18,152 bases of DNA from NIOZ-UU13 sp964653075 (GTDB lineage: Bacteria > Planctomycetota > Phycisphaerae > Sedimentisphaerales > Anaerobacaceae): NCBI GenBank assembly GCA_964653075.1, contig CAZZAX010000118.1, forward strand, positions 1 to 18,152, read 5' to 3'. The notes under the pieces were generated by a model, which was not told the origin of the DNA, ran no database searches, and saw only the letters and a list, made by a program, of their open reading frames with translations. A program made the translations under genes and the position numbers. Position 1 is the first letter of the stretch; every line of letters begins with the position of its first letter. Below are positions 7,156 to 15,700 of the stretch, piece by piece.

Positions 7156-8772
7156 ATGGCAAGATCTAAAGCAAAAAATCTGCTCAAAAGAAATCAGAAA
7201 CTGTTTCGCATGGATGTTGTTTACCCATTAGATGCCAATAACGTTGATGTTGAGGAGGCTATGAGTCGCTTATTTGTCTATCTGCGAACCGGAGGCCGCC
7301 AAATCACACGCACCGACAAACAAGTTTTTATTGCCAGCAGGCCAGATGCCGAAACGCCAAAGGCTGTGCTCGAGACGGCATTGGAAGTAAATGGAGAGTA
7401 CTTCAAGGGTGTCGACAAACTTGACCATGAACGCAAGAACCTTTTGACTGATTGGTTGGAATCACACTTTGCCCTGATGGCTCGGCGAGGCAAATCAAAG
7501 GGAGGGCAATATCGCATGTCGGGCCTGAGACCATTACACTTTGCAGTCATAAAATTGTTCAATCCCCAAGTCAAGCGCCAAGACCGGTACCTTAGCGACT
7601 TTTGGTATAATGCTCTTAAAGACGACGAAGTGCTCACTTCACATACAGAGTCGCTATTCAAGAAGTTCTTCGGAGTGGGAGTACAGCTTTATGGGGACAA
7701 TGATTACCGAATCAACGAAGCAAGCCTGACCAATCTTGCAACAGAAGGCAAGCTCGATATTGAGTTGCTATTTCTTCTTCGGCTATTACAACCCTTCGAT
7801 ACAGACAAGTACAGTACAAGGCCAACAGATCAGGTTCCAAATTTCTCATTTCTCTGCTCCGAGCAAATCGACCTCATGAGACAAGACCTCAAGCTCTTAT
7901 TTCTTTATGAGAACCACATCCCTCGACGGGAATTGATAAACTATATGATGACTGTTATGATTTTCCATGCAGCGCTCTACTTCTTTCAGATAGTCAAAAT
8001 CGCCAACCACATGGTCGAGCATGGCGAATTGCCAGCGCCTCGAGGTATCTTGCCAAAACCAGGAGAAGGCAGAAGCCACACACCATTTGAGCTCGACTTC
8101 TTCTGTGACATGACAAATGGGCATGACTCTGACGTAGACAAACTGGCTAAACATCGCTATTTGAAACATTTCAAGGAAATTGAGCAATATTTTAAGTCAG
8201 AGTACTTCATAAAGAAATTGGATGAGTTTGCTGGTTCATATCTCACACCAGATCAGAGAGAAAAACGTGGCCAAGAATACATACACATACTCCTAAAAGG
8301 CTTTCGGAACCACCGTGATCTTGATGGATATTTTGCTCGTGACATCCAAAATGTCCGTGAGGCTGGTTATGATGACGAATCCAAGCAGTATAATCCTGAA
8401 ATTGAGCGGATCATCACCATCTGCAATGAACGGAAACTCAATAAGTTAGAAACCTTTGTTGAAATCCTTTATCACTTTCAATATGGCACCCTGCGTGATC
8501 AGCACCGTAAGCTGATCGCTGGGCTTTGCGGAACGGAACTCGACCGCGGCTTTATGCAAGGTCGCGGGCGTGCCAAGCGGAAGTATGCGATTGGCAACGA
8601 ACTCCTCGAAGTGCTGATTCAATTGGCCGTTCTGGAGCATCGTGAGAGCGATGACATTTGGCAATCACGCCCTATTCCTATACGTGACTTTGTAGACTGG
8701 CTTAGGGGACGTTATGGTCTGCTTATTAACAACCTAGGAGCGTGTCCGAGTATTCGCTCTCAAAATACATAA
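7156..8772 (+). CDS. DptG-like protein of the restriction arm (unknown biochemical role)
   Basis: This 538-residue protein has no catalytic motif I can identify. It is largely helical, with a basic N-terminus (MARSKAKNLLKRNQK). A central stretch around residues 248-280 (LYENHIPRRELINYMMTV, then HAALYFFQIVK) recalls the DptG pattern of a conserved tyrosine/proline region followed by hydrophobic helices. The assignment rests mainly on position between an F-like ATPase and a system with an H-like protein, so it is tentative. ATG 7156 is preferred because a G-rich Shine-Dalgarno (GAGGGGGGAAAG) precedes it. An in-frame ATG at 7138 overlaps the ATPase stop as ATGA and would add 6 residues, but has no Shine-Dalgarno. 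It is translated with the ATPase. A hairpin begins at its stop codon. Confidence 0.55.
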   Translation: MARSKAKNLLKRNQKLFRMDVVYPLDANNVDVEEAMSRLFVYLRTGGRQITRTDKQVFIASRPDAETPKAVLETALEVNGEYFKGVDKLDHERKNLLTDWLESHFALMARRGKSKGGQYRMSGLRPLHFAVIKLFNPQVKRQDRYLSDFWYNALKDDEVLTSHTESLFKKFFGVGVQLYGDNDYRINEASLTNLATEGKLDIELLFLLRLLQPFDTDKYSTRPTDQVPNFSFLCSEQIDLMRQDLKLLFLYENHIPRRELINYMMTVMIFHAALYFFQIVKIANHMVEHGELPAPRGILPKPGEGRSHTPFELDFFCDMTNGHDSDVDKLAKHRYLKHFKEIEQYFKSEYFIKKLDEFAGSYLTPDQREKRGQEYIHILLKGFRNHRDLDGYFARDIQNVREAGYDDESKQYNPEIERIITICNERKLNKLETFVEILYHFQYGTLRDQHRKLIAGLCGTELDRGFMQGRGRAKRKYAIGNELLEVLIQLAVLEHRESDDIWQSRPIPIRDFVDWLRGRYGLLINNLGACPSIRSQNT

Positions 8773-8793
8773 GTCTTTGGCAACAAAGAACTT
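8771..8793 (+). promoter_or_regulatory. Hairpin with GCAA tetraloop overlapping the DptG-like stop codon
   Basis: AAGTCTTTG (8771-8779), loop GCAA, then CAAAG-A-ACTT (8784-8793) pairs over 9 base pairs with one bulged A. The loop is a GNRA type, favoured in structured RNA. It sits in the 68-base gap between the F-G pair and the downstream genes. A T5 tract starts only 5 bases later (8798-8802), so termination would be weak. A partial attenuator or an mRNA processing/stability element is possible. Confidence 0.4.
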
Positions 8794-8799
8794 AATGTT

Positions 8800-8811
8800 T
8801 TTGGGCCCAAA
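8800..8811. promoter_or_regulatory. Perfect 12-bp palindrome, possible operator
   Basis: TTTGGGCCCAAA is an exact self-complementary 12-mer, 30 bases upstream of the next start codon. With no spacer it makes a poor RNA hairpin, so binding by a dimeric protein is the likelier meaning. No regulator gene is present in the window. It could mark a separate control point for the 74-residue/M/S/H part of the operon. Confidence 0.35.
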
Positions 8812-8840
8812 GCAACTAAGTCTTTTATCTGCAAGTAGTT

Positions 8841-9065
8841 ATGAATTCAAAAGCCTATTACTCGGACAGACTCCTAGGGCCTGATGCCCGTGAGGATGAA
8901 CATACAAATCGGGCTTTGGCTGTAAACTTTGAGGCTCTAAAAACGAGGCTGCGGCAGCTCGGCTTTTTTACAGATCTTTCAGATGCTTCGAATTCTCAGG
9001 TTATTATGCCTCGTTTTCCCATCGCGGGAAAAGAGTACGTTACCGGCGCAGCCCCTGTTTATTAG
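8841..9065 (+). CDS. Small unknown protein (74 aa) between restriction and modification genes
   Basis: I recognise no family. The sequence begins MNSKAYYSDRLLGPDARED and has one likely amphipathic helix (NRALAVNFEALKTRLRQLGF). It ends with a short beta-prone segment (QVIMPRFPIAGKEYVTG). It has no signal peptide, membrane segment, cysteine pair or evident helix-turn-helix. The Shine-Dalgarno before ATG 8841 is poor. It ends 9 bases before the methyltransferase start, which suggests translational coupling. It could be a small partner or regulator of the methyltransferase or a decayed larger gene. The clean frame and tight spacing favour a real gene. Confidence 0.5.
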   Translation: MNSKAYYSDRLLGPDAREDEHTNRALAVNFEALKTRLRQLGFFTDLSDASNSQVIMPRFPIAGKEYVTGAAPVY

Positions 9066-9074
9066 AGAATCCCT

Positions 9075-11255
9075 ATGGCGCAAAAGCGTAAGATAAAATC
9101 GAATAGGAGTAAAACAGAGACTTCAGAGGTCGTAGTACAAAATGCCAACGGTAATGTGATTAACGAATTGGCCATAGAGGAAAGCCAGGTTCTCGATCTA
9201 GTTACTGGCAATACAATTAAACTGACTGAACAGGAACAGATACGTCAGGAGGAAGAACGTAAGCTACTCGAGGACTTCGGTTACCCACAAAATCAGAAGC
9301 AGGATCTGATCTTACTCAACTTGCGAATCAAGCCACGCACACTTAAACCTCACAAGTTTCCTTTGGTAGTACTCCAGCCTAAGAAAAGTGCTGAAGATGA
9401 TCAAATTGACAACCGCATCTATATTCTGATAGATATCGAGAAGCCAAAGACTAAGCCCGACGACTCAAAGAGAGGAGCAGAAATCCTTGCCGAGTTCCTC
9501 AAGGACACACCTTATGCTGAATTTGCTGTTTGGACAAATGGCACCGAAAGGCTTGTATATTGGAAGCAGTCAACACGCATCAAAATCCGATCAGTTTTGG
9601 TCAACGATATTCCTTCCTATGGCAAAGGCCCAGAGGACTGTTTTGCTCCTGGCAAGGCAGCGCTAAGGCCAGCCCGTGGCCTTTCCCTGCGACAAGCGTT
9701 CCAGCGTTGCCATGACTACATCTGGGCTACACACGGGGGGTCAAATGAGTCAGTCTTCTGGGAGTTACTCAAAATAGTGTTCGCTAAAATCCAAGATGAA
9801 CGGAAAGCCCAACAAGCAGTAGCTGAGAACAAGGACTATGAGCGGCAGTTCCGCATCTTTAGTCTGGAAGAACGCAATGAGAAGCCCAAAGCCCAAGCTG
9901 TCAAGGATCGCATCGATCTGCTCTATGCGATGGTTCTTGAGCGCTATCCGGAGTTATTTGGGTCCAGAGTAGATAAAATCGATTTGGACGCTCCAACGGT
10001 CAGCTATATCGTTGCGCAACTTGACCGTTTTGATTTCCTCAACTCATCTGTAGACGTAAAAGGTGAGGCCTATGAAACTATTGTAGGTAAGAACCTTCAG
10101 GGCACTAGAGGGGAATTCTTCACACTCCGCAATGCGGTCAAAATGGGTATTAGGATGTTGGATCCAGAGCCGGGGATGAAGTGCATCGATCCAGCTTGTG
10201 GTACTGGAGGTTTTATTGTAGTTATCCTAAATTATATGGCTGATAAGATCCGTCGGCGTATGAACGAGGACAGCAAGGAGCCCAATAAGGGTGACCTACC
10301 TGAATTCAATCGCAAGCTCAAACTAGCCTCACAGAGGATCTTTGGGCTTGATCTCAACGATAATCTAGTACGCGTTGCCCGGATGAACATGGTGATGAAT
10401 AACGATGGCCAAGGGGGCATAACACACCTTAACTCCCTTGACCGTACAGAGAACTGGCGCTTCTTAGAAAGCAACCTGAAAATTGAACAAGTTGACGGCG
10501 GCCTCAAAAGTATACCGATCACAGATTTCTTTTGCAGTGAGTTAAGAGAAGGAACATTTGATATCGTTGCCACCAATCCTCCGTTCGGCACGAAAATCAA
10601 GATAGAATCAGAGTCAATTCTCAGTCAGTATGAGCTGGCGCGCAAGTGGATATATGACGATCAGCGCAAGCTCTGGACTGCTACTCCAAAGCTCCAAAGC
10701 GGTGTATCTCCAGAAGTACTATTCCTTGAACGTTGTGTTAAGCTGCTAAAGCCAGCTTCTGGCAAGCTTTGCATAGTTCTACCTGACGGTTTGCTAGGTA
10801 ATCCGGATGATGAATATATAAGGTACTGGGTGCTGCGTAACTGCGAAGTTCTTGCCCTGGTAGATATGCCAGTGGAACTGTTCTTGCCAAAGGTTGGTAT
10901 GCAGACGCATCTAGTTTTCTTACGTCGTAAGAACTCCGAGGAGATGAATCGTGAGAGCCTCAGCGGGAAATCCGGTGACTACGCCATTTTTATGGCCATT
11001 GCAAAGAGGGTGGGCAAAGACCGCCGTGGTAATCGGATTTACAAGCGAGATAAGCATGGCAGAGTACTGGATCACTTCCGCACTGCCAATGACCAGGATC
11101 TCTACGAAGTCTGTAAGAATTCAACGGTCCTGGATTTTTTGCCAGAGGTCGACGAATACGGCCGGATGGTGGATGACGACCTACCCTTCATAGCCAAGGC
11201 GTATCATGAGTTCCTGGGAAAGAAGAAACGCGGGGAGGTCACTTATGAACGGTAA
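9075..11255 (+). CDS. hsdM: Type I-style N6-adenine DNA methyltransferase (M subunit) with N-terminal HSDR_N-like domain
   Basis: A 726-residue enzyme that transfers a methyl group from S-adenosylmethionine to adenine N6. Motif I, the cofactor loop, is DPACGTGGF at residues 372-380. Motif IV, the catalytic site, is NPPF at 501-504 within FDIVATNPPFGT. The helical region before motif I (EAYETIVGKNLQGTRGEFFT) is typical of HsdM. It is longer than the usual 500 or so residues because of about 300 residues at the N-terminus. Within these, YILIDIEKPK (near 115) and FAVWTNGTERLVYW (near 149) resemble the HSDR_N fold of type I R subunits, although a canonical ExK is not visible. It overlaps the S gene by 11 bases, the usual M-S coupling. 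S would supply the target sequence. No HsdR is present. It may correspond to the MADS methyltransferase (MAD2, from memory). Confidence 0.88.
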   Translation: MAQKRKIKSNRSKTETSEVVVQNANGNVINELAIEESQVLDLVTGNTIKLTEQEQIRQEEERKLLEDFGYPQNQKQDLILLNLRIKPRTLKPHKFPLVVLQPKKSAEDDQIDNRIYILIDIEKPKTKPDDSKRGAEILAEFLKDTPYAEFAVWTNGTERLVYWKQSTRIKIRSVLVNDIPSYGKGPEDCFAPGKAALRPARGLSLRQAFQRCHDYIWATHGGSNESVFWELLKIVFAKIQDERKAQQAVAENKDYERQFRIFSLEERNEKPKAQAVKDRIDLLYAMVLERYPELFGSRVDKIDLDAPTVSYIVAQLDRFDFLNSSVDVKGEAYETIVGKNLQGTRGEFFTLRNAVKMGIRMLDPEPGMKCIDPACGTGGFIVVILNYMADKIRRRMNEDSKEPNKGDLPEFNRKLKLASQRIFGLDLNDNLVRVARMNMVMNNDGQGGITHLNSLDRTENWRFLESNLKIEQVDGGLKSIPITDFFCSELREGTFDIVATNPPFGTKIKIESESILSQYELARKWIYDDQRKLWTATPKLQSGVSPEVLFLERCVKLLKPASGKLCIVLPDGLLGNPDDEYIRYWVLRNCEVLALVDMPVELFLPKVGMQTHLVFLRRKNSEEMNRESLSGKSGDYAIFMAIAKRVGKDRRGNRIYKRDKHGRVLDHFRTANDQDLYEVCKNSTVLDFLPEVDEYGRMVDDDLPFIAKAYHEFLGKKKRGEVTYER

Positions 11256-12744
11256 CTTTTTTTCCAAGGGCACTTCAGCCACCTATAATTACACCAACGC
11301 TGAGATATTCGCTACACCATCTCAAGAAGTGAACAACGGATCTTTCCGTTTGGAAGCTGCCTTTTATGGCTCTGCCGGTTATCGAGCTTTGCAGCAGATG
11401 AAGCAGTCGGGATTTTCCACTACGACTATCGGCGAGCGCGCTCGTGTTATTTGGCTTGGTCCATTCCGACGCATTTGGGTAGCAGACCACCAAGCAGGTA
11501 TCCCGTTTCACTCAAGCTCGACTATGCTTATGGCAAGTTCTGAACCATCTGGGTACATATCTCGGGCTCTAACTCCAAAGTTGCATAAGCTCATTGTAAA
11601 GGAGGGCACGATACTTATCTCCTGTTCTGGTACAATAGGCAACACTGCTATTTGCACCAGTGAGATGCACGGTGCAGCTCTGTCTCAGCATGCAATACGT
11701 TTGATTCCCGAAAACAGAGTTGACCGAGGCTGGATCTTCGCTTTCCTCGAATGTGAATGCGGACAGTTTCTCGTTAAACGTAGCCGTTCTGGTTCAGTCA
11801 TTGAATCAATCTATAAGTCTGATATCGCCAGTCTACCAATTCCACTTCTACCGAAAGCCCTTCGTGAGGAGTTAACACGGCTGGTTGATGAATACTGTGC
11901 ACTTCAGGTTAAGGCGAACCGTTTACTTGACGAAACCCAGCGAGAAGTCCAGCGATCATGCTATCTTCCGGATCTTACCACCTTCGTGCCAAAAAAACTG
12001 GTCGAATCTCATGGTAATGAGACCGTTTTCGTCTCGCATAGAACAGAGCGTTTTGCAAGTGCATGTCAGTTTGGAGAGCTACGTCTCGATGCAACATACC
12101 ACGATCCTATAGCTGTTGCTTTCGCTAAATACATTCTCTCTTCTGAAGGTGGTTGCACTTTGAGCACACTGGTCAAGGAGATTCGAAATTCGGCTCTCCG
12201 CAAGCGGATCTATGTAGATGATCCTTCGCTCGGGATACCTCTGCTGGGTGGTAAGCAGATGATGCAATGGCGTCCAAAGGGCGTAAACTACTTGTCTAAT
12301 GCGTTCACACGCAATCTTCAGAACGAAACCGTTCAAAACGGTTGGACACTGATCTCATGTGGCGGGACGCTGGGCAGAACAATGTACGTCCACAGGAACT
12401 TTGAAGGCTGGGCTGCTTCTCAAGATGTAATGCGAATCGTCCCTAACTCTCGTCGAGTATTCCCAGGCTTTTTGTACGCTTTCCTAGCCTCTAAATACGG
12501 ACATATCCAGCTCCTCCAACGAGGTTATGGCTCCGTAATTCCGAGACTGAGAGACTTTCAGTTTTTGTCAATTGCTGTGCGTCTGCCAAGTGATAGAGGT
12601 GAGAGCGTTCACAACAAGGTAATCGAAGTATTTGATGCAAGGGCAGAAGCGCGGAATTGCGAAGACCAAGCCGTCACCTTGTTTACAACTGCCCTTGAAC
12701 GCGGGCGAGAATATGTTGAATCTGAATGGGGAGAGGAGTACTAA
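11245..12744 (+). CDS. hsdS: Type I-style specificity subunit (S), two target-recognition domains
   Basis: A 499-residue DNA-recognition partner of the methyltransferase. It has two similar halves, each with the HsdS TRD pattern. In half 1, TILISCSGTIGNTAICT (near 122) is followed by SQHAIRLIP and GSVIESIYKSDIASLPIPLL (near 183), then a long helix (VDEYCALQVKANRLLDETQR) acting as a conserved spacer. In half 2, TLISCGGTLGRTMYV (near 368) is followed by SQDVMRIVP and GSVIPRLRDFQFLSIAV (near 429), then a closing helix. Two TRDs predict a bipartite asymmetric target. ATG 11245 is chosen for its GGGGAGGT at 11232-11239 and the 11-base overlap with the M gene; an in-frame upstream ATG at 11206 lies inside the M gene and lacks this. 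It stops 4 bases before the next start. Confidence 0.88.
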   Translation: MNGNFFSKGTSATYNYTNAEIFATPSQEVNNGSFRLEAAFYGSAGYRALQQMKQSGFSTTTIGERARVIWLGPFRRIWVADHQAGIPFHSSSTMLMASSEPSGYISRALTPKLHKLIVKEGTILISCSGTIGNTAICTSEMHGAALSQHAIRLIPENRVDRGWIFAFLECECGQFLVKRSRSGSVIESIYKSDIASLPIPLLPKALREELTRLVDEYCALQVKANRLLDETQREVQRSCYLPDLTTFVPKKLVESHGNETVFVSHRTERFASACQFGELRLDATYHDPIAVAFAKYILSSEGGCTLSTLVKEIRNSALRKRIYVDDPSLGIPLLGGKQMMQWRPKGVNYLSNAFTRNLQNETVQNGWTLISCGGTLGRTMYVHRNFEGWAASQDVMRIVPNSRRVFPGFLYAFLASKYGHIQLLQRGYGSVIPRLRDFQFLSIAVRLPSDRGESVHNKVIEVFDARAEARNCEDQAVTLFTTALERGREYVESEWGEEY

Positions 12745-12748
12745 GAAA

Positions 12749-15700
12749 ATGTCAGCGACGACTGAACTCTATAGGCTAGACGAAGCAACTGTTACGGACT
12801 CTTATGTGGAGGCAATCTTTGGAGAACTCAAAGAGTTCCTGCTTCGCAAAAGCCAAGGGCATTGCCAACGAGTGGACTATCTTTCCCGTTATGTCATCGC
12901 TCGCTTGGCACAACGCCTTGCCAAGGATGCGGATCTTACCGATCTTAAGATAGTGTGTCGAATGGTTACAGACAAGACGTCCGGCGAACGTATTGAACCA
13001 TGGGAAGTAACCGGCAGCGGAGCTGTTGCCTTTCGCGAAGATGCGACCTACAACAGAATCAAGGTTTTTTGTGCTATCTTTCCGGCTGGAATTCGGCTAG
13101 CAGAAGAAGACTCGCTGAATATATCAACCTTCAAGACAGACGATGCAGAGAGCTTTGACATCGAGAGATGTTTGCGACGCTATCTCTATGGTAAAGTCAA
13201 CGAACTGCCTTCCCAGGAGGCGCAGATTCTTAAGGCCATCCTGGATAGCGAACCTGTCCGGCGTCGCCCAACGTCTTTGCGCTTGCAGTACGTTTTGGCC
13301 ATACTCGGACAAAGTAACCGTAGCCACCAACCTGTTGATTGGGAACTAGCCGGTGCCTATCTCTACGAGTTGCATCTAATCCCCGACTTTGAGCTAAACT
13401 TAGACGTCCTGAACATCCAAATCGACCGAAACGCAAAATGCGCAGATATTCTCTGCGATGGCGAGAAAAATTTGAACCAGAACCTTGAACGATTAGGTGA
13501 AAATATTGGTCTACAAGATGAAGTACGATGCCGCGAGTTGGCCGTATACCTGGCGAATAAGAACACTCTGCAACCAAACAAGTGGATTCCACCAATTTGC
13601 CATGATGAAGCCCTTCGAGAGAAGCTATCATTTGAGTGCTGGATATTTGCTGAACCGACAAAGGGCATTAAGATCGAACTGAAACCTTTGCAGGATCCGA
13701 AAAAGCCTAACAAGGTAGCCAAAGGGCTTATGCTCAAAGCGGGGGCATTGACCAATGATGGGAGTAAGCCTATCCAGATCCGCTGGACAGTCTCGCCCAA
13801 AGAACCAACAGAACTCGGGGGATTTCGGGTAACAGTCATTCGAAAAACGGAGGACGAAGGTAATATCGACGTTGTTCCACCTCAGTCTATTGGAGCCAGG
13901 CGCAAATCGTTCATGGTACCAATAATCGACAACAATCTTGATGAAGATGAGAAGTGTGTGGGCCGATTTCGTATCCAGGCTATCTCGAAAACGGGATCGC
14001 CATTACCCGATGCCAACGATGAAAGCGAGGAGTTCTGGATCGAAAACGGTGGGGAGTTCACACCACCTCCAGCTGAACGAGGTACCAGAATTCGCCATCT
14101 TGATGAGTTACTTTTCCGCGTCACTCACAAGAACGGCAGGACCTACGACGTTCGAAACCGTGGCTGGGATGCCAAGAGAAATAATTCTTACAGCTTGCGA
14201 CTAACCAACAATGCGCGAGGTGATTTAGTGCTTAATCCGCTCCTGCTGGAGGTAGAGCGAGAGAAGATCCTCCGCATACCAGAGAACATGGGCGTACTCG
14301 AGGTTGACGCGATAAACAAACGGCGGGCTGAGAACAGCGATTTTCGAGTGGTTCACCTACCGGAAAATGTCACAAGAATAACGAAGGATTTCTACTTGGC
14401 TCGACACCAGTTCTTCTCGCGTATAGTCGATCTGGACAACGGTACAGGCGTGATCGAAACAGCTGACCTCCATGAATGCGCCGAAGAGGTTCTGCGTTAT
14501 GTGCAGAAGTACTTGAAGATGATTACGACCATGATGGACAGGATAAAGGCTGCAAGTGGACCTGGCGGCGTAAACAACGTCCTACATGACTACTCTCAAC
14601 TGATGAGAATTGACACTATTCTTATGCACGTTGGGCCTTCTGAATCGCCGATGAATGTGCTTTTGCTAGCCCCGACGCATCCGCTTCGCATCCTGTGGTT
14701 ATACCAGTTTGAGACATTTGTCCGTCGGTGGATAGAGAACATGGACGGAAAAAATCCAAACGACATTGAAAAGCTCATTTCTGTGGATAGTATTGATAAG
14801 ATCGTTAGTCTGAACATACCAAATGCAATCTCTTGGAGCCAAAGCCAAGCATTCATCAACACAGACAATTTGGATTTGTTTTGGAGCTTACTACCAGATT
14901 CTCAAATAAGTGATCTACGAACGGCTGTGAATGCTACAAGGCAGTGCCTTGGGTCGGCGGCACGAGAGGTCGTCATCTCTACGATCACTCCCAAGCAGAT
15001 AGCAGACAAAGTAGAACGCTACCTTTGCCATCATCCTTATGTTCAGACGCTGAAAGTAAACGTCGTTAATCCTGGAGACGGCATGATACTGTTGGAAGCA
15101 ATTAAACAACTGCTTGATAAGCCTCTGTATGCTGGTTTGAACTTCGACGTGAAGTTCTTTGCACCCAGTAGAATACGCCATCAACTCGTTGGAAATGCTT
15201 TCGATGACCTAATGGAACAGCGAGATGATGAGGAGTGGACTGGAGGTAAAACACTCTCTGAGACAGAAGAATGCTTACTCCAACCCAATGCGAATCCACT
15301 CTTCCCTAAGTTAATGTACGCCAAGCACACTGTCAGAGAATTGCTATACGACCAGATTGGACGTTTCGACTCACATCTTACTTTCGTAATCGATTACTTT
15401 AGTACCACTGTTGCTACTCGACAACATGATCTTCCCACACGTAGCTCTGCCTTACATAACCTACTATCCGAATATATTACTGACTACACTTCAGGGGATA
15501 CTACTGCCACATGGTCTAGGATGATAGCACCCAACAAGTGCCCTGCCCTGGCCAACGATGGAAATACGGATAATTTATATAAGTGTCAAGATATTTTATC
15601 ACATCTTGTAGCCAGCTTCTTTGATTGGGGCAAGAGTATGGATAGATACTTAACAGTCCAGTTAGAGCTGACAGATGAGCAAGACAAGAACCATATAAGG

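Noticed and set aside
12632..12748. Upstream start for the DptH-like gene inside the S gene
   Set aside because: It would overlap S by over 100 bases. ATG 12749 has a GAGAGGAG upstream and a 4-base gap after the S stop.
13230..13839. Long antisense frames (143 and 158 codons) within the DptH-like gene
   Set aside because: They lie wholly opposite a well-supported gene, overlap each other in different frames and have no recognisable domain.
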